Source: Steroidobacter agaridevorans (GTDB lineage: Bacteria > Pseudomonadota > Gammaproteobacteria > Steroidobacterales > Steroidobacteraceae). From it: a stretch of DNA of 64,000 bases. A model generated the notes under the pieces. The model ran no database searches and had not been told where the DNA came from. It worked only from the letters and a program-made list of their open reading frames with translations. The translations under genes were made by a program, and so were the position numbers. How positions within the stretch are numbered: position 1 is the stretch's first letter; every line of letters starts with the position of its first letter. The stretch spans positions 185,972 to 249,971 of the forward strand of contig NZ_BLJO01000010.1 of the NCBI RefSeq assembly GCF_009932555.1, written 5' to 3'. Of the stretch, positions 29,187 through 37,294 are shown piece by piece.

Positions 29187-30596
29187 TCAACGCAGCAGAG
29201 CGTGCAGGATGACCGTGGGCAACAACGTGAACAACCCCGACAGCGCGATCGAGATCATCACCAACAGGTAGATCGCAACGCTCAACAGCGAGACTACCAG
29301 CACGCCGGCCGCGGCGATGAGAAACTTCACCCATATGGGCATGCTACGAGGCGGCGACAACGTAACTGTCGCACCCATGCGCGCCAGCGCCTTGAGGCGT
29401 TTGTCATGGGGCGGATACATGGGCAGGCTCGAGCCACTGAGCAGTCCGCCGCGACGGGCGCCGCCCGCGACGAGCATGTGAGAGCACCACGCGGGGAAGC
29501 CGCCGCCATTGCCAAGTTGGCCGAGGGCGTCACTGAGAGCTTGAGGATCGCGAGTGAGCTGCACGGCGATTGCGTCGGCGAGATATTTGCGACGGCGCCA
29601 GATCAAGGCGAGCAGCGGCTCGAGGAACACGCTGCTGACCAGCCCGCCGAAAAAGCCGCTGATGACCACCGGCCCGTACAGCGGCATGCGAACCCATTCG
29701 CGCCAGGTGAGTTTGCCCGAAGTGTTGCCACCGGAAGGCTGCGAACTCTGCGCGCTGCCGAAGGGGTTGGTGAGCTCCAGAATCAGACGTGAGTCCGCAC
29801 TCGACGCGCCCTTCTTCAAAGCCTCTCGCAGCGTTTGCCACAACCGTGACCAGGCGGGCGGATCGACGATGCCGTCGCTGAGTCGTGCGACGAAGCCAAA
29901 CAGGCTCAGCGTCTGAGCAACGCGCATCCCTTGCACCACGTCGCCGTTAGCGATGAGCCCGATGAGATGGCCCGCGACTGCCTGCATCTGCGAGCGATTC
30001 AGCTTTTCCAACAGTCCGGTGGAGACCAGCACCGTGACCGATTCATCGTTCGGGCCGTACACCGCAGCGTTGATGCCGGACGTGTCGACGATGGCCACCT
30101 TCGGCACTTTGATGTTGGCGGCGATGGCCATTTCGGCGACCACGTTCGCCAGCCGCTGCTCCGCAAGCACGCTGGGATTCGGCGCGCGCAATGCTAATTC
30201 CTGCGCGCCACTCACCTCCGCCTCGCGCACGATACGTCGCAACGTCAGCAGGACGAGCAACACTGCAACCAGACCAGGCAGCGCGGCAACGAGTGCAAGG
30301 TAGAGCCAACTGCTGGCCGGCTGGGTCTCGATGTGATCGCTGATATAGCTCAGGGTCTCCATGACCCCGCCGAGCAGATCCGGCATCGGCACGAACAGAT
30401 TGATCACATCGAGCAGCAGCCCGATCAGCGCATAGAAGAGCGGCGAGGTCAGCGTCGCAACGACGAAAGCAAGGATCGCAATACCGACAGCAGCGACCGC
30501 GCTCACCTGCCACGCCGCGCGACGGTGACGCGCGATGGCGGCGAAGAAGCTTTCGCGTTCTTCCGCCGTCCAAATGGGAAGCTCGGCCGCCGACAT
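29187..30596 (-). CDS. M48-family peptidase homologue with degenerate active site (probable pseudopeptidase)
   Basis: 469 residues. Hydrophobic segments lie near residues 31-50, 51-70, 97-118, 305-330 and 425-455, as in HtpX-like membrane peptidases. The M48 core is recognisable: VPKVAIVDTSGINAAVYGPN, VLVSTGLLEKLNRSQMQAVAGH and the late motif RRRKYLADAIAVQLTRDPQALSDAL. The zinc motif HExxH reads H210-L-I-G-L, so the catalytic Glu and second His are gone. The third zinc ligand, normally Glu in RExxAD, is Lys337, and the usual HPP motif is YPP. The reading frame is otherwise intact, which argues for a maintained non-catalytic role such as substrate binding or scaffolding. The ATG lies one base after the glpK stop, so it is the next cistron. 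The family call is strong; the function is unknown. Confidence 0.8.
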   Translation of the reverse strand: MSAAELPIWTAEERESFFAAIARHRRAAWQVSAVAAVGIAILAFVVATLTSPLFYALIGLLLDVINLFVPMPDLLGGVMETLSYISDHIETQPASSWLYLALVAALPGLVAVLLVLLTLRRIVREAEVSGAQELALRAPNPSVLAEQRLANVVAEMAIAANIKVPKVAIVDTSGINAAVYGPNDESVTVLVSTGLLEKLNRSQMQAVAGHLIGLIANGDVVQGMRVAQTLSLFGFVARLSDGIVDPPAWSRLWQTLREALKKGASSADSRLILELTNPFGSAQSSQPSGGNTSGKLTWREWVRMPLYGPVVISGFFGGLVSSVFLEPLLALIWRRRKYLADAIAVQLTRDPQALSDALGQLGNGGGFPAWCSHMLVAGGARRGGLLSGSSLPMYPPHDKRLKALARMGATVTLSPPRSMPIWVKFLIAAAGVLVVSLLSVAIYLLVMISIALSGLFTLLPTVILHALLR

Positions 30597-30597
30597 G

Positions 30598-32097
30598 TCA
30601 TTCCACCCAGTTGAACGAGCGGGTTACAGCCTTTTGCCAGGATGAATACAGATGCCCGCGATCTTCCTTGCTCATGCGCGGCTGCCACGTATGCGACACG
30701 CCCCAGTTGCGGCGCAGATCGTCCGTGCTCTTCCAATAGCCCGTTGCCAGGCCAGCGGCATAGGCCGCGCCCAAGGCTGTCGTCTCGGTCACTTTCGGTC
30801 GCACCACACTCACGTCCAGAATGTCCGATTGAAACTGCATCAACAGATCGTTCACGACCATGCCGCCGTCGACACGCAGCTCCTGCAACTGAATGCGGGA
30901 GTCCTGCTCCATCGCGGCGACGACATCGCGCGTTTGATAAGCGGTCGCCTCCAGCGCTGCGCGAGCGATGTGCCCGCGATTCGCATATCGCGTCAGGCCT
31001 GTGATCACGCCACGCGCATGATCCTTCCAATGAGGGGCATACAGCCCGGAGAAGGCCGGCACGATGTATACGTCGCCGTTGTCCTGCACACTCGCCGCGA
31101 GCGCTTCGATCTCGCCGCTGTTGTGGATCAGACCCAAGTTGTCACGCAGCCACTGCACCAGCGCACCGGAGATCGCTATCGATCCTTCTAACGCAAAGCA
31201 TGCGGGATTCCTGCCAAGCTGATATGCGACGGTCGTCACGAGACCGGCGGCGGACGACACCGGTTTGTGGCCGGTGTTCATGAGCAGGAAGCAGCCGGTG
31301 CCATAGGTGTTCTTGGCTTCGCCCGGCTCGAAGCACGTCTGCCCGACCAGTGCCGCCTGCTGATCGCCGAGAATGCCGGCGATGGGCACGCCTTTGAGGG
31401 GCCCGTCCGCGACGTGACCATACACCTCGCTGGATGACGCGATCTTCGGAAGCACACTGCGTGGGATCGAAAACGTTCGCAGCAACTGGTCTTCCCATTG
31501 CAGCGAGCTCAATCCCATCAACTGCGTGCGGCTCGCATTGGTCACATCAGTGAGATGCAGGCCGCCGTTCGCGCCGCCGGTCAGATTCCACAAGACCCAG
31601 GTATCCATCGTGCCGAACAGCAGATCGCCCGCATCGGCGAGCGCCCGCGCGTTCGGCACGTTATCCAGCAGCCATTTCAACTTGAGGCCGCTGAAGTAAC
31701 TCGCGAGCGGCAACCCAGTGAGCGCGCGAAAGCGATCCTTGCCGCCCTGCCCTGAGAAGTACGCGACCAGCGGATCGACGCGAGTGTCTTGCCACACCAG
31801 CGCATTGTGTAACGGCTCGCCGGTGCGGCGGTCCCAGATCATCGTCGTTTCGCGTTGATTGGTGATGCCAATCGCGACGAGATCCTTGGCAGTGAGACTC
31901 GCGGATCGCATCGCCTCGGCGATCACTGCATCGGTGTTGCGAGCGATATCGATGGGCGAGTGTTCGACCCAACCGGGCTGCGGAAAGATCTGCGGATGTT
32001 CCTGTTGAGCACTGGCGACGATGTTGCCGGCCTGATCGAACACCATGAAGCGCGTGCTGGTCGTGCCTTGATCGACGGCGCCGACAAATGAGCTCAT
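30598..32097 (-). CDS. glpK: Glycerol kinase
   Basis: 499 residues, FGGY family, the usual length. It phosphorylates glycerol to sn-glycerol-3-phosphate with ATP. Signatures are [20 protein letters not shown] at the N-terminus (phosphate 1), [84 protein letters not shown] and [20 protein letters not shown] strong ribosome site (AGGAG) precedes the ATG. The usual partners glpF, glpD and glpR are absent from the window. Instead it is flanked by a two-gene unit of unknown function upstream (12 bases) and the degenerate M48 gene downstream (1 base), so all may share one transcript. Confidence 0.97.
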   Translation of the reverse strand: MSSFVGAVDQGTTSTRFMVFDQAGNIVASAQQEHPQIFPQPGWVEHSPIDIARNTDAVIAEAMRSASLTAKDLVAIGITNQRETTMIWDRRTGEPLHNALVWQDTRVDPLVAYFSGQGGKDRFRALTGLPLASYFSGLKLKWLLDNVPNARALADAGDLLFGTMDTWVLWNLTGGANGGLHLTDVTNASRTQLMGLSSLQWEDQLLRTFSIPRSVLPKIASSSEVYGHVADGPLKGVPIAGILGDQQAALVGQTCFEPGEAKNTYGTGCFLLMNTGHKPVSSAAGLVTTVAYQLGRNPACFALEGSIAISGALVQWLRDNLGLIHNSGEIEALAASVQDNGDVYIVPAFSGLYAPHWKDHARGVITGLTRYANRGHIARAALEATAYQTRDVVAAMEQDSRIQLQELRVDGGMVVNDLLMQFQSDILDVSVVRPKVTETTALGAAYAAGLATGYWKSTDDLRRNWGVSHTWQPRMSKEDRGHLYSSWQKAVTRSFNWVE

Positions 32098-32109
32098 GAC
32101 ATGCCTCTC

Positions 32110-32523
32110 CTAAGTTGCCGGCAACATGAACACGCGGCGCGCCTCGGGCGAATCGAGCTGCGACTTGCTGTAACACCGCGCGATCGGGCCGTTCCGGTGA
32201 TCGAGCAGATCCGGCCGCCGTTGTATCATCGCATCGAACGATTCCCCGGCCGGCGATCGCAGACACCGCTCCTCGTTCAGCAGCACCAGGTAAGCCCAGG
32301 TGATGGTCTCGTGATATTTGCTCTGCGCGCCGACCTTGGCAACGTAGTTCTGCAAGTGCCGGCGAAAATGCAACGCGCCTTCGGGAAAGCCGTCGCGCTG
32401 CAGGTAACTCCAGGCCAGCGACAGATGCAACCGATGGTTGAACCGAGCCGGATCGAGCGAGCCACTCTCGAAAGCGAGCATCGTCGGATCCGGCGGGCTG
32501 GTCAGCGTCGGTAGAGCACTCAT
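32110..32523 (-). CDS. Conserved hypothetical protein with YHET motif
   Basis: 137 residues, soluble, predicted all-alpha. The pattern FESGSLDPARFNHRLHLSLAW, then LHFRRHLQNYVA and YHETITWAYLVLLNEER recalls a widespread family of unknown function with conserved His residues (FNHRLHL and YHET), which could bind a metal or act catalytically; that is inference. Its ATG overlaps the stop of the preceding ribbon-helix-helix-like gene (ATGA), so the two are translationally coupled. glpK begins 12 bases downstream. A real gene is very likely from the overlap and the conserved pattern. Confidence 0.7.
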   Translation of the reverse strand: MSALPTLTSPPDPTMLAFESGSLDPARFNHRLHLSLAWSYLQRDGFPEGALHFRRHLQNYVAKVGAQSKYHETITWAYLVLLNEERCLRSPAGESFDAMIQRRPDLLDHRNGPIARCYSKSQLDSPEARRVFMLPAT

Positions 32524-32834
32524 GAGCGATTCCTCCCACTGCGACGTTTGCCGGTCGCGGCCGGGCGCTTCGCCGTCGCACGCACGGCGCGCTCGGTCTC
32601 GACCAATTGATGACTATCGGCGGCGGTCAGATCCAGTCCATAGATCTTCTTCAGCTCGGCGATCTGCGCCAGGGTCGGCGCGCTGAAGGCCTGCTCGCCC
32701 TCGAAGGCATGCAGCACGATGCCCTCCAGAAGATCGCCCAGGGAGGTGTTCTTCAGGGCCGCCAGGGCCTTGAGCACATTGAGCAGGCGGGCTTCCAGGC
32801 GAACGCCGGTCTGGACGCGGGTGACGGTGGCCAT
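32520..32834 (-). CDS. Small ribbon-helix-helix-like protein, possible autoregulator
   Basis: 104 residues from the ATG at 32834 (the frame extends to 32870, but that would run through the palindrome). The N-terminus has one strand followed by two helices, TRVQTGVRLEARLLNVLKAL then LKNTSLGDLLEGIVLHAFEG, the layout of CopG/Arc ribbon-helix-helix DNA-binding proteins. A middle part (APTLAQIAELKKIYGLDLTA) and a basic tail (KRPAATGKRRSGRNRS) follow. A perfect inverted repeat lies seven bases before the start codon, where an autorepressor would bind, and the stop overlaps the next gene as ATGA. The fold assignment is from the pattern only. It could be a repressor of the whole downstream run including glpK. 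Confidence 0.62.
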   Translation of the reverse strand: MATVTRVQTGVRLEARLLNVLKALAALKNTSLGDLLEGIVLHAFEGEQAFSAPTLAQIAELKKIYGLDLTAADSHQLVETERAVRATAKRPAATGKRRSGRNRS

Positions 32835-32840
32835 GCTTCG

Positions 32841-32889
32841 TACCTTGGTAACTTGGTACCAAGGTAGCAACCGCGACGGGGCGGCGCAA
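32841..32889 (-). promoter_or_regulatory. Palindromic operator and candidate promoter before the 32834 gene
   Basis: TACCTTGGTA at 32841-32850 and its exact reverse complement TACCAAGGTA at 32857-32866 form a 10-bp inverted repeat with a 6-base spacer; inside it CTTGGTACCAAG (32852-32863) is itself a perfect palindrome. On the minus strand a weak promoter fits: -35 TTGCGC (32884-32889), 17-base spacer, -10 TACCTT (32861-32866), the -10 being one arm of the palindrome. Binding there would block transcription. The palindrome is certain; the -10 matches the consensus at only three positions. Confidence 0.65.
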
Positions 32890-32900
32890 GCCGCAGCGCG

Positions 32901-35033
32901 TTAACCCAGGAACGCGCGCCGGAATTCCTCACCCGGCAGCGGGCGGCCGAAGTAGTAGCCTTGCAGCTCGTCGCAGTCGTTGGCGCGCAGGAAGTCGATC
33001 TGCTGCTCGGTCTCGACGCCTTCGGCGACGACTTTCAGGCCCAGGTTGTGGCCGAGCGCGATGATGGTTCGAACGATGGTCGCGTCGTCGTGGTCATGGC
33101 CGATGTCCTGCACGAACGAGCGGTCCACCTTGAGCCGGTCGACGGGAAAGCGTTTCAGATAGCTCAGGCTGGAATAGCCCGTGCCGAAATCGTCGAGCGC
33201 GATCTGCACGCCGAGGTCGTTGAGCTCACCGAGCATGGCGATGAACTGATCGGCGTCGTGCATGACCGCGCTTTCGGTGAGCTCCACTTCGAGATAGCGC
33301 GCTTCGAGCCCGGTCTCGCGCAGCACTTCGGCGATCGTTTGCACGAGATTGTCCTGTCGGAACTGTCGCACTGACACGTTCACCGACACAACGAACGGCG
33401 GCAATCCCGCATCCTGCCACGCCTTGTTCTGAGCACAGGCGGCGCGCAACACCCACTTGCCGATCGGCACGATCAAGCCGATTTCTTCCGCGACGGGAAT
33501 GAACCGCGATGGCGGCGTGGCTTCCTCGTCCGAGATGTGCCAACGGATCAAAGCCTCCGCGCCCGTGATCCGACGCGTCCGCATGTCGACGCGCGGCTGG
33601 TAATGCAGCGAGAACTGCTGACGCTCCAGCGCGCGGCGCAGCTTGTTCTCCAGCTCCACCCGTTCCGTGATGAGCGCGTTCAGCTCGGCCGTAAAGAACT
33701 GAAAATTGTTCCGACCCTTCTCCTTGGCGCGATACATTGCCTGGTCGGCATGCTTCAACAAAGTCTCGGCACTGGCGCCATCGTCCGGATACAACGCGAC
33801 GCCCATGCTGCAAGTGACGTTGAAGTCGCCCTGCGGACTGGCCCAAGGTTGGGCAATAGCGTGGAGCATGCGCTCCAACAGCAACGCGACCGCGTCCGGC
33901 CCGCGCTGACCGTTGATGAGCAGCACGAATTCATCGCCACCCAACCGCGCCACGGTGTCGCCGTCACGCACGCTCGAGCGCAGCCGCTCGGCCATCGCAC
34001 GCAGCAGCTCGTCGCCGACGTGGTGACCCAGCCCGTCGTTGATGAACTTGAACCGATCCAGATCGACGAACACGACGGCCAGGCGAGTGCCATAGGCCGC
34101 GGCGGATCGAATGCCTTGCTGCAATCGATCGTGGAGCAGCGAACGGTTGGCTAGACCGGTGAGCGTGTCGAAGTTGGCCTGCTGTTCGATGCGGGCCTGA
34201 TAGAGCTTGCGCTCGGTGATGTCCTCGACCGTGCCTTCGTAACAAACGACGTGACCGCCTTCGTTGAACACGGCGCGCGCGTTCTCGGAGATCCAGATGA
34301 CCTCGCCGCTCTTGCGATACACCTGCGATTCGAAGCCGCTGACCGAGCCGCGCGACTTCGCCAGCGCCATGAACTCTTCGCGACGCGACGGCTCGACGTA
34401 CAGCTGGTTGCGAATGTCTTTCAGCTGAGCGATGAGCTCGGCGGGACTGTCGAAGCCATAGATCCGGGCCAGCGCCGGATTGGCGTCCAGATACTGGCCG
34501 TCGGTGGTGGTGCGAAAGATCCCTTCGATGGCGTTCTCGAACAAGTTGTAATAACGCCGCTCGGCCTCGCGCAGCGCCTGGCTCGACTCCTTGCGAACCG
34601 TGATGTCCTGAATCAGGCCTTCGATGGCCTGCAGCTTGCCGTGAATGTCATAAATGCCGGTGCCCCGTTCCCACACCCAGCGGATCTCGCCGGTCGCGTG
34701 CACGATGCGGTATTCGCAATCGAAGCGGCCCTGAGCGCGCAGGCCGGTGTACATCTCGGTCCGAACCCGCTCTCGGTCGTCGGGATAGGTGATCTGCTCG
34801 TAGGAAACGCGCTTGTTGAACAACAGATCGGAGGCGTCGTAACCGGTCAGCCGCCGCACGCCCTCGCTGACGAACTCCATGGTCCATTCGGCATCGTCAC
34901 GGCAGCGATACACCATCCCGTCGAGGTTGCCGATCAGCGTACGGAGCATGCGTGCGGTTTCGGTGCTCCCTGCGGTGTCGTAACTGACAGTCGGTGTTTC
35001 GTGCGGGACCAGTGACGTGGCGGTGGGCTGCAT
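32901..35033 (-). CDS. PAS-PAS-GGDEF-EAL cyclic di-GMP signalling protein
   Basis: 710 residues, no membrane segment, so cytoplasmic. Two PAS/PAC sensor domains (about 30-150 and 160-275) precede the GGDEF domain, whose active site is intact (RLGGDEF, 363-369) with an inhibitory RxxD site five residues before it (RDGD, 356-359). The EAL domain follows from about 460 with GAEALIRWH (491-499), LDDFGTGYSSLSYLKRFPVD and LKVDRSFVQDI, so the phosphodiesterase residues also look complete. It may make or degrade cyclic di-GMP depending on the PAS signal; proteins of this layout are often net phosphodiesterases. The ribosome site AAGAAGG precedes the ATG. It stands between the ggt gene and the palindrome-controlled pair. 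Confidence 0.95.
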   Translation of the reverse strand: MQPTATSLVPHETPTVSYDTAGSTETARMLRTLIGNLDGMVYRCRDDAEWTMEFVSEGVRRLTGYDASDLLFNKRVSYEQITYPDDRERVRTEMYTGLRAQGRFDCEYRIVHATGEIRWVWERGTGIYDIHGKLQAIEGLIQDITVRKESSQALREAERRYYNLFENAIEGIFRTTTDGQYLDANPALARIYGFDSPAELIAQLKDIRNQLYVEPSRREEFMALAKSRGSVSGFESQVYRKSGEVIWISENARAVFNEGGHVVCYEGTVEDITERKLYQARIEQQANFDTLTGLANRSLLHDRLQQGIRSAAAYGTRLAVVFVDLDRFKFINDGLGHHVGDELLRAMAERLRSSVRDGDTVARLGGDEFVLLINGQRGPDAVALLLERMLHAIAQPWASPQGDFNVTCSMGVALYPDDGASAETLLKHADQAMYRAKEKGRNNFQFFTAELNALITERVELENKLRRALERQQFSLHYQPRVDMRTRRITGAEALIRWHISDEEATPPSRFIPVAEEIGLIVPIGKWVLRAACAQNKAWQDAGLPPFVVSVNVSVRQFRQDNLVQTIAEVLRETGLEARYLEVELTESAVMHDADQFIAMLGELNDLGVQIALDDFGTGYSSLSYLKRFPVDRLKVDRSFVQDIGHDHDDATIVRTIIALGHNLGLKVVAEGVETEQQIDFLRANDCDELQGYYFGRPLPGEEFRRAFLG

Positions 35034-35226
35034 GCCTTCTTAGTTGTTGCGACAAGAGCGGCTGAATATCAGCTGTGCGCGCGCGATCGCGCGGGGCTTT
35101 GTCACAGAAATGATGAGCAACGTCAATGGCTCGGCCGGTCGAATCGAAGATGTGATCGCCTTCAATCAACGGCTGCCCCGTCGAGGTGCAGCGGCCCGCC
35201 CAAACTGCGAGCCGCCGCCTCAAATG

Positions 35227-37134
35227 TTACCAGGCGATGCCGTAGTCCTCGCCGTGATAGGCGGCCGCGCCCCAGAACGTACCGTGCTTGGCGTCGATCT
35301 GAATGGCGGTGATCGGCCCGGAATTGTTTGCCGAAAATTCCAATTTGTAACCTTTCTTGGTGAGCTCGTTGCGCACCCAGGCCGGCACCGATTCGGCCAG
35401 CGTCAGCCGGCCGGGAATGGACTCGTGCGAGCCGAAGGAATCGCGCAGCTGATACGTGGTGATGTTGGCGCCTTCGGCCGCTTCCTGCGGCGTCATGCCG
35501 AACTCGACCACGTTCAAGAAGAACTGCAGCAGGTTCTGTTCCTGCGTGTCGCCGCCTTGCACGGCGAAGGCGAGATACGGCTTGCCATCCTTCAATGCCA
35601 TCGAAGGCGTCAGCGTCGCGCGCGGACGCTTGCCGGGCGCGACGACGTTGAACGGATTGTCGGCGGGATCGAGCACGAAACTCTGCATGCGTTGGCTCAT
35701 GCCGATGCCGGTCTTGCCCGCGATGGTCGCAGGCAACCAGCCTCCGCTCGGCGTCACGGACACGACCCAACCTTCCTTGTCGACGGTCTCGACGCTGGTG
35801 GTGCCGAGCCGGAACGTGCGGTCGAACTCGGCGAGCGCCGTCGGGCTCCACTGATTCGGCTTGGACTTGTCCTTGCCGGGTTTGACCGTGCGCCACGCGT
35901 CGAGCTGCGCCTTGAACGGATTGGTCGCGCCCTGGAAGGGATACGGATCGCCGGGGCGGATATCCGGATCGTTGCGATCTTCTTTGATCAGCTTGGCGCG
36001 CTCACGCGCATAGTCCTTCGAGAGCAAGCCTTTGATCGGCTCTTCGGGCGGAAAGCGCGGGTCGCCGTAATAGAAATCGCGATCGGCGAACGCCAGGCTC
36101 ATGGTCTGATACAGCGTGTGGATGTAGCGCGTGCTGTTGTAACCCATCGACTTCAGGTCGAAGTTCTCGAGGATGTTCAGAGCCTGCAGCATCGCCGGGC
36201 CCTGCACCCAGTGCGTGAGCTTGTAGACCTCGATGCCCTTGTAGTTGACGCTCACCGGCTCTTCGAGATACGGCTGCCAGTTGGCGAGGTCTTCGGGTGT
36301 ATGCAAGCCGCCGAGCTCCTGTGAGCCGCGCGAAAATTCTTTCGCGATGTCGCCTTTATAGAAGCGGTCGTAAGCCGCCATGATGGCCTGCTTGCGATTC
36401 TTGCCGGCCTTGCGCGCCTTCGCTTCCTCATCGACCAGCTTGCGCAAGGTCGCGGCGAGATCCGGTTGACGGAAGATTTCACCCGCTTCCGGACCGACGC
36501 GCGAATAGCCGGGCAGCGGCTTGCCATCCTTGCCTTCGTGCATCAGGAACGTGCGGCGCGACTCGGGCCACTTGCGCAGTTCGTCCTTCCACTTCTCGAT
36601 CAGGTCGGCGGTCTGCGCTTCGATGGGATAGCCGTCGGCCATTTCGATGGCAGGCGCGAGTACGTCGGCGAGGCTGAGTTTCCCGTACTCCGCGAGCATC
36701 ACCATGATGCCGCCCGGCGTGCCCGGCGTAACTGCGGCAAGCGGGCCGAACTCCGGCGGATAGTCGTAACCTTTGGATCGATAGAACTCCGGCGTGGCGC
36801 CGGTCGGCGCAACACCGAGCGCATTCACGCCGATGACTTTGCGAGTATGCGGGTTGTAGATCAGGGCTTGAGTTTCGCCGCCCCAGCCCAGCGTGTCCCA
36901 CATCGTGGAAGTGGCAGCGATCATCGCGCACGCCGCGTCGACTGCATTGCCTCCCTGCATGAAGATCCGCGCGCCCGCCGTGGCGGCGAGCGGCTTGCCG
37001 GTGACGGCGACCCAATGTTGGCCATGCAACGGCGGCTTGACTGTCTTGGCTTGGACCGGCGCGGCGACGGTCGCGACGAATGCGGCCAGCGCAACCGCCA
37101 GTCGCGAGCTCACCCGTTTGGAATCGAATGACAT
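35227..37134 (-). CDS. ggt: Gamma-glutamyltransferase family protein
   Basis: About 635 residues from the ATG at 37134, which opens a clear signal peptide (RLAVALAAFVATVAAPVQA), so the enzyme is periplasmic. The Ntn-hydrolase precursor should cleave itself before the nucleophilic Thr in RLGTTSVETVDKEGWVVSVT, giving a large N-terminal and small C-terminal subunit. Family signatures are GWGGETQALIYNPHTRKVIG, SGGWLPATIAGKTGIGMSQR and RATLTPSMALKDGKPYLAF. The usual TTH motif is TTS here, and the overall pattern is nearer to the divergent gamma-glutamyltransferase-like group than to E. coli Ggt, so the physiological substrate (glutathione or another gamma-glutamyl compound) is uncertain. It lies downstream of the TonB receptor in the same direction, behind a hairpin. 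Confidence 0.88.
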   Translation of the reverse strand: MSFDSKRVSSRLAVALAAFVATVAAPVQAKTVKPPLHGQHWVAVTGKPLAATAGARIFMQGGNAVDAACAMIAATSTMWDTLGWGGETQALIYNPHTRKVIGVNALGVAPTGATPEFYRSKGYDYPPEFGPLAAVTPGTPGGIMVMLAEYGKLSLADVLAPAIEMADGYPIEAQTADLIEKWKDELRKWPESRRTFLMHEGKDGKPLPGYSRVGPEAGEIFRQPDLAATLRKLVDEEAKARKAGKNRKQAIMAAYDRFYKGDIAKEFSRGSQELGGLHTPEDLANWQPYLEEPVSVNYKGIEVYKLTHWVQGPAMLQALNILENFDLKSMGYNSTRYIHTLYQTMSLAFADRDFYYGDPRFPPEEPIKGLLSKDYARERAKLIKEDRNDPDIRPGDPYPFQGATNPFKAQLDAWRTVKPGKDKSKPNQWSPTALAEFDRTFRLGTTSVETVDKEGWVVSVTPSGGWLPATIAGKTGIGMSQRMQSFVLDPADNPFNVVAPGKRPRATLTPSMALKDGKPYLAFAVQGGDTQEQNLLQFFLNVVEFGMTPQEAAEGANITTYQLRDSFGSHESIPGRLTLAESVPAWVRNELTKKGYKLEFSANNSGPITAIQIDAKHGTFWGAAAYHGEDYGIAW

Positions 37135-37256
37135 GACCCTACCTGTCTCGTGGCGGCCGCCAGGCGGCGGCATGAAGGCAGGATCTTAACGCGACCGAAA
37201 GGTCGTGCGACGAAGAAGCGCGGCCGTGGGAATCCCGCGGGAGAGGCGAGCGAAGA

Positions 37257-37285
37257 AGGAGCGGCGCACGAACGGCGCCGCTCCT
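37257..37285 (-). terminator. Hairpin after the TonB receptor gene
   Basis: A perfect 11-bp stem, AGGAGCGGCGC with GCGCCGCTCCT, has a 7-base loop. It starts ten bases past the receptor stop codon. On the minus strand it is followed by TCTTCG, a weak T-tract, so it may be an inefficient terminator or an mRNA-stabilising hairpin between the receptor and ggt. Confidence 0.65.
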
Positions 37286-37294
37286 GAGGGGCTC

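Noticed and set aside
35080-35093. Palindrome CGCGCGATCGCGCG between ggt and the GGDEF-EAL gene
   Set aside because: Perfect but of very low complexity in a GC-rich genome and without a T-run; not supported as terminator or operator.
35044-36324. A 426-codon plus-strand frame opposite ggt
   Set aside because: Shadow of the gamma-glutamyltransferase gene.
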